From Phialocephala subalpina (taxonomy: Eukaryota; Ascomycota; Leotiomycetes; Helotiales; Mollisiaceae), in NCBI GenBank assembly GCA_900073065.1, contig FJOG01000013.1, forward strand, positions 709,227-773,226: DNA of 64,000 bases. Direction: 5' to 3'. Below are positions 1 to 12,480 of this stretch, one piece after another. The notes beneath the pieces were generated by a model, which worked only from the letters and a program-made list of their open reading frames with translations, made no database searches and had not been told where the DNA came from. Numbering within the stretch: position 1 is the first letter of the stretch; each line of letters opens with the position of its first letter. The position numbers and the translations under genes are program-made.

Positions 1-2679
1 TGGGACTTCGAAGACCACCGTGCGTTGTTACTTCGTCTACCAATGCCAATTTGTAGACCCAAATCCATCACCAAATGAGACCAGACTGGAAATCATCTCC
101 GACCGGTTGTTCTTGGCCAAGGCCACCAAAAACACAAAGCAAATCTACAAGGACATCATTGAACTTGCAGTCTCCAGAACTGGACCTGTCATCGAAGTCT
201 TCGATATCGAAGACTCAAAGGAGGTCAGACTTGTGGTCGCCTTCCGACGTAGGACTGCAGCCGGCATGTTCAGCGCTCTTTCGGATTTGTACCACTACTA
301 TGGTGTTACAAGTTCCAGAAAGTATGTTGAACAATTCAGCAATGGCATCAGCGTCATCTGTCTCTACCTTAAGCCCGCGGCCAACCTCGAGTCAAAGAGA
401 TTCCCACCCCTCAGCGCCTCGATCAACCAAATCACCAAAGAGATTTCCTTGCTCTACTGCATTCCTCAAAACAAGTTCCAGTCCTTGTTTGCAAGTGGGA
501 AATTAAGCTTGCAAGAGACAGTGTATGGTCACTGTTTGTGCGTGTTCGTACAACACTTCCTCAATCGTCTCGGTATATTCGCCTTATGAAATTTGCATCT
601 TGGATACACTGACATTTCCTAGGTTCCGACTATGCTTCTTTGGTATCTGCTTTGGATGCAAACAACAGCGCACATGCAGAAGTCCTCGCCAAGATCAAAC
701 GACGCTTGAGAACTGAGACGTTTACCGCTGATTACATCTTTGAGATCATTGCAACATATCCTCAGCTCATCCGCTCATTGTACTCGTCCTTTGCCAATGT
801 ACATCTTACACTTGCCCCAGGCTATCAGGAGGAGTTCATTCCACCAACCCCCTCTGCTGACGTCCTTTCCGATGCTAAGTTGAAGGAATTGATTTCCAAG
901 ACTGTCAGCAACGAGCACGAAGAGATGGTAATGACTGCTTTCCGTACCTTCAACAACTCCCTTTTGAAGACGAACTTTTATACACCTACGAAGGTCGCTT
1001 TGAGCTTCCGCCTCAACCCGTCATTCCTTCCAGAAATCGAGTATCCTCAACCTCTTTACGGCATGTTTTTGGTGATCACTTCTGAGAGCCGAGGATTTCA
1101 CCTACGTTTCCGAGATATCGCCAGAGGTGGTATTCGTATTGTCAAGTCCCGCAACCGTGAAGCTTACTCGATCAACGCTCGTTCAATGTTCGACGAGAAC
1201 TATGGACTTGCCAATACTCAGCAACGCAAGAACAAGGACATTCCTGAAGGTGGATCGAAGGGTGTGATTCTTCTTGATGCGGCACACCAAGACAAGGGCA
1301 GTGTAGCTTTCGAGAAGTACATTGACAGTATCATGGACCTTCTTCTTCCAGCTGAGACCCCTGGCATCAAGAACCCGGTTGTGGATCTCTACGGAAAGGA
1401 CGAAATTCTGTTCATGGGTCCTGATGAGAACACTGCAGACCTCGTTGATTGGGCTACCGAACATGCTCGCAAGCGTGGTGCGCCATGGTGGAAGTCCTTC
1501 TTCACTGGCAAATCTCCGAAACTGGGTGGTATTCCTCATGATGCTTATGGCATGACCACCTTATCTGTTCGGGAGTTCGTCAAGGGCATTTACCGAAAGA
1601 AGGAGCTTGATCCCAGCAAGGTCCGAAAGATGCAGACCGGAGGACCCGACGGTGATCTGGGCAGCAATGAGATCCTACTCAGCAATGAGAAATACACCTC
1701 GATTGTGGATGGAAGCGGTGTGCTTGTGGATCCCAACGGAATCAACCACGAGGAACTCATCCGACTGGCCAAGAAGCGAGTCATGATCTCTCAATTCGAC
1801 GTGTCAAAGCTCTCCAAGGCTGGCTTCCGCGTCCTTGTTGATGATAACAATTTCACCCTTCCAAGCGGTGAAGTCATTGCCAACGGCACGGTGTTCCGAA
1901 ACACATACCATATTCGCGAGACTGGCTTGACCGACGTCTTCGTTCCTTGTGGTGGCCGTCCCGAGTCAATCGATCTCTCGAACGTCAACAAGCTCATTAA
2001 GAAGGGCAAATCCCTCATCCCTTACATTGTCGAGGGCGCCAACCTCTTCATCACCCAAGATGCCAAGCTTCGTCTTGAGGAGGCAGGCTGTATCCTATTC
2101 AAGGATGCCAGTGCCAACAAGGGTGGTGTTACATCATCATCATTAGAGGTTCTTGCCAGCTTAAGCTTTGACGACCAAGGTTTCATCGAGAACATGTGTG
2201 TTGGTAGTGATGGCACTACACCTGAATTCTACCAAGCCTACGTCAAGGAGGTCCAGAACACTATCAAGGAGAATGCCCGACTCGAGTTCGAGGCAATCTG
2301 GCGTGAACACAAGAAGAGCAAGATTCCGCGAAGCACACTGAGTGATACACTTAGTGTCGCCATCACCAAGTTGGATGAGGAGCTGCAGAAGACCGAGCTC
2401 TGGAAAGATGATAAGCTTCGACGCTCTGTCCTCGCTGATGCTCTCCCCAACCTCTTGATTGAAAAGATTGGCTTGGATCTCATCATTCAACGGGTCCCAG
2501 ATAGCTATCTCCGTGCTATCTTTGGTAGTTACCTTGCGAGTCGTTTCGTCTACGAGTTTGGCAGCGCACCGAGTCAATTTGCGTTCTTCGACTTGTAAGT
2601 ATCCCTTCCATTATCTCACGAGTTACAGCTAACGATCAACAGCATGTCAAAACGCTTGGCTAAGGTGTCTCGCGAGTAA
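1..2679 (+). CDS. GDH2: NAD-specific glutamate dehydrogenase, C-terminal 859 residues (5' end outside window)
   Basis: Catalyses oxidative deamination of glutamate to 2-oxoglutarate and ammonium with NAD+, the catabolic route in fungi. The frame is open to the left edge, so the N-terminus is missing. Exons read as 1-572, 623-2594 and 2643-2679. Intron 1 is phase 1 and restores GSDYASLVSAL; intron 2 (GTAAGT...CAACAG) removes a premature stop and gives the C-terminus MSKRLAKVSRE. The large-type GDH core is clear: RFRDIARGGIRIV, QQRKNKDIPEGGSKG, the GPDENTAD region, YGMTTLSVREFVKG, and GGPDGDLGSNE of the nucleotide-binding part. Fungal NAD-GDHs are a little over 1000 residues, so roughly four fifths is present. 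No disruption is seen. Assignment to this family, not the short NADP-GDH, is secure on length and motifs. Confidence 0.95.
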
Positions 2680-5497
2680 ATTCTTGGACATTAATTTTGC
2701 GGTCATTCCTGGCCGGCGTAGATTTTCCTATATTTCATTGAAAAGGAAGAAAACAAAATGCTGCTGGGTCGGCGGACGCATATGAATCTTTCATACTTGG
2801 TTAACGGTCGGCGGTGATGTTCTGCCTTACTTTCTTGAGTAGAAAAAACAGAGACTCTTGGATCTTTCAATAGACTGGAGACCTTGTTGTGCATGTGCAA
2901 TGCGCCATTACTCTACGTTACGTCGCGTTGGGCTTTCGGGCATATAAATTCTCGTGGAATAGACACGAGGTGGTGTTACGGTTGGTTGGGATTCGGGCAT
3001 ACATACAGTAGATTTCAATCAATCACTTGATTTTCTAAAGCCATAGATCTTGCGATCTTGAGCATGAGGTGATGATGGGATGGTGGTACATCTAGACCGA
3101 GTAACTCGTGTTGTCAGACACCGCTCGGAAATTCTAACCAAACAAACAGGTGCCAATACTTGGAATCTCATCCCGAGACACTGTCGGCGGCGACAGATTG
3201 ACCGAGACGCATACACGCACGCAACCGCGATCCTGATTGCGATCTCAATGCCGAGTCTGAAGTTCGAGGTGTTTCAAGAGCTGCGAGATAAGGTACGCTG
3301 CACGCTGTGCATGGTTTACCATACATTTCAAGCGGTATCGAGTTCCAGACATCGAAAAGAAGAAAGGGAGGGTGTTTTAGGTGCCCAATCACCCGATCGA
3401 AGGGTTGGTTTCAGGGATACGAGTGCAGGTTGTTAGGCAACTTCGCGTCTGAGGGAAGGCTGACTCAGTTGAGCGGTGAAGGAAGGTGAGGGATTCAGCC
3501 TGATGCGGGAGGAGTGAGGATGACAGCTGTTGTTTGATTCTAAGCGAGCCGGTTTTCGGACTGGTGATTGCTGATGGGTAGTTTGGGATTGTGCGGAATC
3601 GCCGGTGTGGTATTGATTGTGATGGCGNNNNNNNNNNNNNNNNNNNNNNNNNNNNNNNNNNNNNNNNNNNNNNNNNNNNNNNNNNNNNNNNNNNNNNNNN
3701 NNNNNNNNNNNNNNNNNNNNNNNNNNNNNNNNNNNNNNNNNNNNNNNNNNNNNNNNNNNNNNNNNNNNNNNNNNNNNNNNNNNNNNNNNNNNNNNNNNNN
3801 NNNNNNNNNNNNNNNNNNNNNNNNNNNNNNNNNNNNNNNNNNNNNNNNNNNNNNNNNNNNNNNNNNNNNNNNNNNNNNNNNNNNNNNNNNNNNNNNNNNN
3901 NNNNNNNNNNNNNNNNNNNNNNNNNNNNNNNNNNNNNNNNNNNNNNNNNNNNNNNNNNNNNNNNNNNNNNNNNNNNNNNNNNNNNNNNNNNNNNNNNNNN
4001 NNNNNNNNNNNNNNNNNNNNNNNNNNNNNNNNNNNNNNNNNNNNNNNNNNNNNNNNNNNNNNNNNNNNNNNNNNNNNNNCAAGCAGAGGACGGATGTCGG
4101 TTTGGGTATCAAGGCTCTGGGGAGGGAAAATTGAGATGTGATTGTTGATAAGAGATGAGATATTTTGGCGGAGATGGATGTCCGAATGCGTTGCTTTGGG
4201 GCTTGAATTGGTGCGAGTAGAGAAAAATAGGGAGGGAAGAAGAGGCAAAGAAAAGGACGAAGCAGAATTGAAGGAAGTGCGGTGGGTGATTGAGTAATTG
4301 ACGCGGTTGGTGTGTGAGGATGTGAAGGCGCGGAGCTAAAGGCAAGTGCCTGAAGTGTATCGCACTTTTGAATTTTGACATTCATTTGATCTCCTATGTT
4401 CATTCGGACATTCAAATGTCTATTTCGTCCTTTGTGTTTTATTTGTTACGGTTTGTGCAAGTGTCAGTGTGTGGCTTCATAGTTCGAAAGTCCCGAGATT
4501 TGAAGCCGGCTTGCGACATAGTAGTAGCTTTCCAAGGGTGTACCAAGCCTTAACCAGATTTACACTCGGAAGAAGGAACACGAGCAGCTCAAGTTCATTC
4601 TTTCCTTATTTGACCTCAACGACGAGGGACGAGAGCGAAGTAAGTTGCTATCAGACATTTGAAGAAGGAGCGTGGGTCATTAGCTTCGACCAGCGTGACG
4701 CTGCTTTCCTTTACAAATCGCTCCTTCGAATTCCTTCCCCGCTTTTCTTTTGTTCTCTTTCGTTCTTCATCACGAAGTTGCGTTAATGGTGACGCGTGAG
4801 CAAACAATGCCAGCTTCGCAAGCTCTCAACTTCAGTGCAGAATGACCAGCGTTATGATCTAAACGATGTTCATTTGATGAGGTATAGCTCTCTCTGACTT
4901 GCTATCTTGCTATCCGTGCTGCCAGTCTCAAATCTCAGAAGCATCATCGTCTGCCAATCTCTCCTTCCGTTGTGCGAGTTCAGTTTTTAGTTTCCCTCTC
5001 CATTCGCTCAGAGTAATCAACTCTCGCTCAACCTCTCCTCCCTCGCACTAAGCTGCTCTTCCTCCTTCTGCTTACCTTTTCGTTCTCGATTCCCTCCTTT
5101 TTCTCGTCCGCATCAAAAGCCCACGCACTTGTTTCCCTAATCTCTTGTTTTACTGCTTCGTCGTAGTTTTCAAGGCCCGCGATAGCTGCGAACTTAACAG
5201 TTGTCATTCCATAAATGTTGACAACAATTTTGTTGGAACGATCTCAAAACAAATTGTTGGAATAGATATCACGTGTTTAGGCTATAAGCCTAGCGTGAGC
5301 CTACTCTCCATTAAAGAGCCGGCCTCGAGCTCTTAGACTCGACAAGACAAGAACAATGAACAGCACTGATTTTACCCTACGCTTTACCCCTCCATCATAG
5401 ACGCGTACGCTTCCCCTAAGTGATACGTATCTCCGATTGTAACGACACAAATAACCATACGCGTCCTCGACGATGGGTTGCTCAATCGCACACTCGC
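2680..5497. other. Intergenic stretch with assembly gap (N 3628-4079)
   Basis: About 2.8 kb between GDH2 and the next minus-strand gene, with 452 N in the middle. Frames that appear to run through the gap are artefacts of translating N. CT-rich tracts around 4960-5130 resemble fungal promoter or leader DNA but lead into no recognisable reading frame. No tRNA-like or repeat structure was found. Confidence 0.6.
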
Positions 5498-6787
5498 CTA
5501 GTTGCTGTAGCCAGTACGTGCGTGAGCATTGAGAAGACTGTCAAGGGAGGCCTCGTGCCTACCAGCGCGAGGTTCGGACCTATCGATAGATTCACGGACA
5601 GCTTGTGAAGAGGGGACTATGGTCGGCTCTATCCAATTGACCCCTCGGACTGGGAGGCGATGTCTTTGAGGATGTTGCATTTCGTGTAGAAGGGCATCCA
5701 GATTCTGTTCCTCCTCGTCTGCAGGCATTGTTATTTCAAGGCTGGGATGGACCATGCCATTTCGTTGGCCAATGGTTTCCGTAGCCAACTGACACAGATT
5801 CTTGCCTACTTCTTCGATCGAGCGTTCGCTAGAAACTATGTTATTCCGTGGATTCCTCATGGAAGCTGCGGGACCATTGTGTTCTGCTCCTAACGATTCT
5901 TTACGGTTGGCTCCTCCGGCAGCTCCTCTGAATGCGGTAAGTCCAGTTTTGCCTGGTCTTCTGCCATCATGGAGATTTTCCGGCGCCCGTGGTGTTGAAG
6001 GACTTGCATTCGGTATTCTCTCTGGACTTCGAAGGTAGGCAGGGCCATTATCTGCCCAAGTAGAAGCCCTCCTGCAAAGACTGTTTCCCGGACCATGGGG
6101 ATTGACGGGAATGATTTCGAGCTTAATGTGAGATATTTTCTCTTGTCTAGGAGCCACGAACTGCTGAAATCGATTTCCATCCGACTTACGGGCGGGTCTC
6201 TTGCTTCGGGTTGGAGTGCGAGACTGCGTTGGATCGTTGACAGACGTAAATCTTGGGATAGGCCATGCGCCATCAAGCTTTTCTTGCGTTGGTACGACGA
6301 TGTATTCTTGCAGCTTGTAAGACTGCTCCTCGTTGACGATCTTCCCAATGAACACTTCAGGGCCTTCAGTCTCCAGCAGCCCCGTGATAGCATTCCGAGA
6401 ATCGATTGTGACTCTAATGATGAAACGTGCATTGTGCTGGAACATGAGGCGCAATCATGTCTTCATGTTAATCAAGATCTGATAGATTTGTGATATTTAC
6501 TTACCTTCACTTATTCCCATAGGTAGCAGAACTCCTCCTTTCCTTCCTTTCAACTCCGCAGGCAACTTTTTCTCATAATTACTTGTGTCATGCAATGGAC
6601 ACAGACCAAGTCCTTTTTCAGGCACAGGTCTTCCGGACGAAGTTCTTTGAGTCCGTTCGCAGTTGATAACCAAAGCTCTCGACTCAGCTTCGCTTCCTAT
6701 GATGATCGATCGGTAGAATCCATCCTTCCTGTCACCTAGGGTGCAGCGAAGAGTTGAAGGCATAACACTGTGCTCATGTGCTACCAC
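5498..6787 (-). CDS. Conserved fungal protein of unknown function, splice junction unresolved
   Basis: Two coding blocks on the minus strand. The upstream block (6787 down to about 6495) starts with ATG and ends at a good GTAAGT donor after GVLLPMGISEG. The downstream block (6454-5498) carries FIIRV-(x)4-RNAITG, LQEYIVVPTQEKLDG and later RFQQFVAPRQ and KLEIIPV. From memory these match a family of fungal hypothetical proteins with NAISG, QDYIVVP.Q.WLDG, RQFVA and LEI.P motifs; no biochemical function is known to me. The C-terminal third is low-complexity and polar. The oddity is the junction: no acceptor joins the blocks in frame, and an in-frame TGA sits at 6455-6457 just before the downstream block. 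It may be a decayed gene, a sequencing error, or contain another very short exon. Confidence 0.5.
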
Positions 6788-8257
6788 CTGAGAAGAGCGT
6801 ACTGTTGAGCAGATTTTGGGGTATGGTGAACTCTGAATATATGGGTGGGCGGATAAAGACGTGGTGTATACAATGTGAATTGAATAATGGAGGAGGGTCT
6901 GCTTGCTTGGACAAGAAGATGGATAGATACATGACCAGTCTCTTTCTCATGCCAACGAAGCTTCGTCTGCAATTCCTTGAGCCCCCTCTGGGAAAGAACA
7001 TTGATTGAGTACAACTGCGTGGGATTGATGTCGGAGATTCCGGATTCTGAGTGGAAGAGCATGATCGCCAGGGGTTTTGCCATATTAATGGCAGATTTGC
7101 TCGCCTGCGGGAACAGGTAAGATCAGTAGTACTGTGTACTTCGTATTACACTCTCGATGAATGCCCCAGGATTATCATGTCGTGAAGATGATCATGTTCG
7201 CAACGAGGGCTGCGGGCGCGCGCGACTGTGGTATTGTCTATGTATTACGTGTGGGCGAACAAAAAGAGCAAAAAAGAGGTAGAAAGAAGCAGAAAGGAGG
7301 ATATTGGAACAAGAGTCAGAATGATGAACGGCAAGAAGATAAATAGGGCAATACAACAAACAAGCAAACTTCTCAAGTCCAGATCTTCATATCAAGCCTG
7401 ACTCTACCCTCAATCTCGCGTCTTCCGCCTCATCAACATGTCTGCTCTCTCGTCACTTCCATTTCGGCGATAACAAGAAGCCTAAGAGGATTGCCTGTTG
7501 CTCGTTTCGTACACTCGAGTACGATAGCTCCTGAGATACTCGCTTCCGTCTCGGCTCGGCTCAAAAGTCACCCTAACCCCCATACCTCACTCCCAAACGC
7601 CTTATAGATTTAAATAAACAAATTATCCGATAAAAATCCCTCAGACGCAGATCATGTAGGCTCACGATTCAGGTCACTGTTGGATAAGAGGAGGATTATC
7701 AGAGAAAATCGCCTGCCCCGAGCTCAAAAGCGAGAGCACACGCTATTCCGAAAAAAAATCTCACTCGACACCGAGAGATTTTCATAGACCCGCCTCGAAA
7801 CCGAGGGTTTATGTTTTTGCAGTCTTTTAACATTGATTCTTGGTCCCTCTCTTCGCGTTTCTTTTTTTGCCGACTTCGATGTTGTTTTGACGCGCTCCTT
7901 ATTACGCGAGGTGAAGCGAGAACCCGCTACCCCTCATTCCTCACACTCAAATCACATCACATACATTTGAGATCACATTAAACATTGAGAGGAGACGAGA
8001 AGTTCGAGTGAAGCAAAGCTCGATTGAAGTTTTATAGTGCTTCCATTCCATAAAGATCGTCATCGTAACATCTGCCCACCACAAAGCAGCAAGAAGACAT
8101 TACTTAAAAAACAAAAACGCCAAAGATAATGCAAACAATTCCGCGCTATGCAAACTCCAAACCCAATGCAATCGTAAATCATACAAGACATCGCTGCCAA
8201 ATCCAAGTCTAAACTCCATACACTGTACAACCCTTATGTCCCTCCGATGCAGGTGCT
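6788..8257. other. Intergenic, no gene seen
   Basis: About 1.5 kb between the start of the 5498-6787 gene and the stop of the cupin gene. It contains AT-rich and CT-rich tracts and short open frames with no family resemblance. The part next to 6788 should hold the promoter of the minus-strand gene. No RNA gene or repeat was recognised. Confidence 0.5.
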
Positions 8258-9031
8258 TTAACGCTTAGCAATGTGGCACTGCTTGAGACACTGCTCCACA
8301 CCAAGAGCGATGGTAGTAGGGATGGCCTTGCGGAACTTCTCGATCTCAGCTCCATCGATAGCCTGTCCGAAAGAAGCTTGAATCACATCATCGCTCAAAG
8401 AGAACAGTTCATCGGCAACCTGCCCCGCACCAAAGTCCTCGGAATTGAACGAAGCGATGAAGGTAGCGTTGGTGCAGTCGGGGTTGAATTGTGTGTGAAT
8501 GGAACCTTGGTAGAAAGGCTGCATCTCGAAGGTCTTGACTTCGTTGGCGATGACTCGGCGACCTTTGGCGGCGATGTTGTCTCTGAAGACGTTGTTCTCT
8601 GGGACCATCTCGGTCATCAAACGACCTTGAGTCACGATCTGGAGCTCGGTGGCTCGGTTGTGGACGTGAGGAGTGTTGAAGCCGCAGGGGCCGAGGAAGC
8701 CGACTGCCATACCGGAGCCGGTTCCGACGAGCGCTGGGAAGGTCTTGCGGTTGGCAGTAACGAGGTCTCCACCCTTGCCGCCGATGCCCAACTTGGTTGG
8801 GTCGTTGAATGGGAAAACGAAATCTTTGTCGTTGGGGATGAGTGCGAAGCGATCGACGGCGGTATCGGCGATGAAGAGTTGTTGTGTGAGGGAGAGGGTA
8901 GTGGTGGCAGCGTCAGCGGCAGTGGTTGTGGCTGCTGGAGTAGCAGTTGTGGTGGAGGTGATAAAGCTGTTGGGAAGGGCGGAAGCAGTGTAGGCCAGAA
9001 TGGCAGCGGCGATGACGGAAGTGAATTGCAT
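8258..9031 (-). CDS. Secreted cupin (germin / spherulin-1A-like)
   Basis: Single-exon protein of 257 residues. The first 18 residues (MQFTSVIAAAILAYTASA) form a signal peptide, followed by a Thr/Ala-rich linker likely to be O-glycosylated. Germin-type cupin motif 1 is visible as GFNTPHVHNRATELQIVTQG (HxH, downstream E) and motif 2 as GSIHTQFNPDC (His then Asn), the usual metal ligands. Fungal and slime-mould spherulin-like cupins have this length and layout; whether this one is an enzyme (oxalate oxidase or superoxide dismutase type) or a structural wall protein cannot be told. A TATATATA box lies upstream at 9188-9195. The opposite strand also has a long open frame, but signal peptide, motifs and promoter support the minus strand. 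Confidence 0.9.
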   Translation of the reverse strand: MQFTSVIAAAILAYTASALPNSFITSTTTATPAATTTAADAATTTLSLTQQLFIADTAVDRFALIPNDKDFVFPFNDPTKLGIGGKGGDLVTANRKTFPALVGTGSGMAVGFLGPCGFNTPHVHNRATELQIVTQGRLMTEMVPENNVFRDNIAAKGRRVIANEVKTFEMQPFYQGSIHTQFNPDCTNATFIASFNSEDFGAGQVADELFSLSDDVIQASFGQAIDGAEIEKFRKAIPTTIALGVEQCLKQCHIAKR

Positions 9032-9187
9032 GATGATTATGTTGATTGGTCTGTGAAGAAAGCAAAGATGAAATATAAAAGATTGAATGTAGGAAAAAGA
9101 CTTAAGGAAAAGGCTTTACAAAGGAAAAGATGTTTTTTGTTGGTTTGAATGTGGTATGAGGTTGAAACTCCATGTTGGAGAGGGAAG

Positions 9188-9195
9188 TATATATA
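9188..9195 (-). promoter_or_regulatory. TATA box of the cupin gene
   Basis: TATATATA about 157 bp upstream of the cupin ATG at 9031. Spacing suits a fungal TATA promoter with a leader of about 100 nt. Confidence 0.55.
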
Positions 9196-9883
9196 CACAT
9201 CTCGAACTGATGCCAAGATGTTGGCTGGCATTCATTCCAAATGTCTATTCCAAGGTGTTGTTGGATTCTGTTGTCGGCCGCGATGCAGGCCGAACGTTGG
9301 CGTTCTAGAAGGTTGTCCGACTAATTATGGGCGAGGGCGGAGCTGCAGGGCTGACCAGCCTAAAATACCATCTGTTCTCCTGATTCGCTTATTTAGGGGG
9401 CTGGTGGATCATGGTTGGGCCACACGCAGCTGTCATCCGCAGCCACAAAACAAACGAATTGTTTCATCCAATCACTTTTCCTTCAGGGCTTCGAAGCGTA
9501 TGCCTAATCGGGGCGGAACCCATGTCCAGCGGCGGCAATGTTTCTTCGGCTCGAGAGCGCTCCGCTCATTTGTGATTTTGATCCGGAAGAAAAAATCTCA
9601 CTGCGCTTCGATCCGTATGAGGTAAATTCTCACTTGAGAACTCTCGAGAGTCGAGGCTGAGAGTTCGAAGCAGATATTGACCGGCATACTCAGCACAAAG
9701 GCTTGGAAGCTTGGAAAATCATGCATATTACTGATGAAGACAATCTTTGCCAAGAGGTCAGCACCTGCTGACTCTTTGAAGGACCTGGAAGTCTGGACTC
9801 AAAGAGGATTCGGATTCGGATTCGGATGCTCGAGTTGGTAACTGAGGTATTCCTCAACTCACTTATGATTCTTTCTTGTGGTC
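9196..9883. other. Intergenic between cupin promoter and oxidoreductase relic
   Basis: Upstream DNA of the cupin gene, then the 3' flank of the oxidoreductase relic. The only structure seen is the short GGATTC repeat listed separately at 9806-9827. Confidence 0.5.
9806..9827. repeat. (GGATTC) hexanucleotide microsatellite, about 3.7 copies
   Basis: Perfect GGATTC units at 9806-9811, 9812-9817 and 9818-9823 followed by a partial unit. It lies downstream of the oxidoreductase relic and outside any supported coding region. Confidence 0.85.
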
Positions 9884-11435
9884 CTATGAAGTGACGTCCT
9901 TCTTCAAATGTTCTTCTGTTGTCTTGAATATCTTTGGGATACTGGTACTTTCGAACGGGACATCGTCTCTGATCATTTTTGCAATGCCCTTGGCAGTCAG
10001 GAAGATAAGAGGCATTCCAGCTACGTTGTATCCAGCGAGAATATAGTGCTTTTCTCGACTCGGCACTTGACCACAATGAGGCCATCCATCCGCTGTGTAC
10101 TGTAGCCTATGACTATGAAGCTTGTCAGATATGTTCGCCCAGAGATGCACGGCAAAGGATGCAAAAGACATATCCGAAAAGGTAGTCATTAAGAACTCGT
10201 GACAACACTTACTTCCTGTCCACAAATAATCAACATGTGCACCACTATCTTCCCAGCCAATGAAGTTCTTCTGCATGATTGTTTCAAAATGTGCTCTAGC
10301 AGGCTCGATGAGGGTACTGTCATCGCAATTGTCGAACCAAATTGATCTCTTCCCATCAATGTACAGTACGTATTTCTGGCACCACCGCAGATTACTGTTC
10401 CATCAGGTCTTGGGATTAGATAATCTCGGGTTCCAAGAGGTTCGTAGCTCAGCCCATAGGTATGATTCAGATGAGGAGGTGGATTCGCCGAGCCTTTGGG
10501 AGTGCTTATGTGAGAACAAGTCACCTTGACAGGAACAATCTTCTTGGCGAATTCTGGGAGATGTCCGGACGTGTAACCATTGGTCGCATAGACAACTTTC
10601 TTTGCTCGAATTGATCCTCGCGGAGTCGATGCAATTGAGAATCCGTCTTTACATTGCGAGATAGACGTGACGCGTGTATGTGTCTGGGCATTGATGGAGG
10701 ATCGCTCGATGAGTCGTGCCAAGAGACAAGTGACAAATTTATAAGGCCAAAGTTGAAGAGCAGTCGCAGTTAGACCTCCCTTGGCCCCTTTCACTCCTGA
10801 GATCTATCGAAGGGTCAGCGCTCCTGTCAGGTGAGATAGAACCGACAACTTACTTCTTCCACATATTTCGGTTGGATGTAGTTGATATCCCCTATAAAGT
10901 CAAGATTGTTTTCAACTTGGTTCTCGTAGACTTTCCTCTGCTCGTCTGCTTGTGGTTGTGAAACAGAGGTCTCCAGATACCAAGTCAACAATGCGTCACA
11001 ATCCAGTTTCTCCTTCTCAGCCACACGCTTCATCGCATGCACTTGACTTGCTTGAAATTGCGAGAGTTCTTTGGCAGCTTCAGGACCAGCTTCTTTCGTG
11101 ACTTTCTCGATGTGTGCATGCACTCTCATGAGATGTCCTCCTATTCAGTCTCAGCAACGTCGTTCTACATGCGAAGTTTTGGGAAGTTTACCATTTCGAC
11201 CAGTGGCTCCAGGGCATACTTGTCTTGTCTCCAATATCACGATCGACGGTGGCGAGGGGTTGTCGTCAAGGAGGTGGTATGCAGTCGCTACACCCGACAG
11301 ACCTGCTCCAATGATAAGAATATCGCAGCTTTCAGGAAGAGCTTCAGTTGATCGGATACTGTCAATCTCATGAAGCTCGCTTCTCCACTAAGGAGTCGTT
11401 GCATTCGGGACTGAAAAGACGTTGTGTCCTTCCAT
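9884..11435 (-). pseudogene. FAD-dependent oxidoreductase (DAO / DadA-like), interrupted
   Basis: Homology runs through the whole gene: SVPNATTP then WRSELHEIDS, the FAD Rossmann motif DILIIGAGLSGVATAYHLL, ATGRNGGH, YVEEISGVKGAKGG, KKVVYATNGYTSG, DYLIPRPDGTVICGGARN, DSTLIEPARAHFE, WEDSGAHVDYLWTG and AGYNVAGMPLIFLTAKG. This is the fungal FAD oxidoreductase family annotated as D-amino-acid oxidase-like. Exons 11192-11435, 10854-11140 and from 10803 splice cleanly at the first two introns. Two breaks: an in-frame TAG at 11388-11390, where homologues have an aromatic residue before WR, and a 1-nt frame loss at the AAA/TTT run 10339-10341. A third intron with the best donor (10107-10212) also breaks frame, whereas unspliced reading stays open. 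The breaks are either real decay or assembly errors. Confidence 0.8.
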
Positions 11436-12351
11436 ATTGGGCGCCGTGACTTTCACTCGAGGCAGTCTTCGACGACGCAAAAATCGAGAGGCTAGGTGTT
11501 CATTATCCTGCGGCTTTATGCACAATCGAAAGACGAGGCCCGAGTCTTAAAGGACGGATGAAGTATGTACACTGTATGAACATTGTACCATGCAAGGCGT
11601 GAAGACAACATCGTCAAAACAAGGGCGGATCTCGTCACCCTCCTAATCTAGCTTCGGTAACAATTGACATAAAATGGGGGAAACACGCCGTGTAGAGCGG
11701 CAGGACAGCATGGCCGCACATTGAGGTTTGATGATTTGGAAAATCCATGAAAAACGTTGTCTTCGAAGTCTTGCATCAGAGGTGAGGTTGGTGTGGAAGC
11801 GAGATGATGGGAAGATCAGAGTACTTCCACGTGATTTTGGTGAGGGCCATAGCTTTGAAAGTTCCTTAGTATTCGAAAAGGGGATATAGTAAACATGATA
11901 GCTAGAATCAATATATACTTTATAGGCTAGAGGAGATCTGTGCAGGAGAGACTTCAAGCATTTGGAGAAAAGTATATCACGTGGGCCAGTGATAATCTAA
12001 AAATAGCCGCCCGTCGTCAAAATTCGTCTCAGATCACATTTTCGGACACAAACGAAAGGAAAGTCCCCTATTCGTCATCGATCCCGTATAACTTCAATTC
12101 GCGAGTCGTCTCCTGTGTCTTTTAGGTCATGCTGTGTCTTGCCTGATGCTGCTGATTCGCTGGTATGAGATCTGCGCAACTGCGCCTCCAAAGTTAGAGC
12201 CGCAACAGGCGATGAAGCATCTCGGCACTACCTTGATGAGAGAGTCAAACACGATGTTTCTGCGCCCACGAAACATTTCTTTGTTGAGATTTAGGGGAGC
12301 AGCCTCCTAGAGTGTCTCGGACCTTGACGGAGTTGTCATTGATCTGAACAG
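11436..12351. other. Intergenic, no gene seen
   Basis: Between the oxidoreductase relic start and the promoter of the small secreted protein. Short open frames only, none resembling a known family. Confidence 0.5.
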
Positions 12352-12358
12352 TATATAA
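12352..12358 (+). promoter_or_regulatory. TATA box of small secreted protein gene
   Basis: TATATAA 129 bp upstream of the ATG at 12481, followed by a CT-rich leader (about 12380-12420), typical of a strongly expressed fungal gene. Confidence 0.6.
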
Positions 12359-12480
12359 TGTCTCTGTAACACCTTTCAAGACTCCTCATCTCACTCTCAC
12401 TCTCAATACATTTCAACTCAACACAAAGATTATCGATCTCGAATCACCATCACACTCGCTCAAATATACCGAACTTCGAA

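Noticed and set aside
3433..4415. Open frames spanning the N gap near 4 kb
   Set aside because: They exist only because N is translated as open; flanks look noncoding.
8273..9148. Long open frame (291 codons) on the plus strand
   Set aside because: It mirrors the cupin gene, which has signal peptide, cupin motifs and a TATA box on the minus strand; composition alone explains it.
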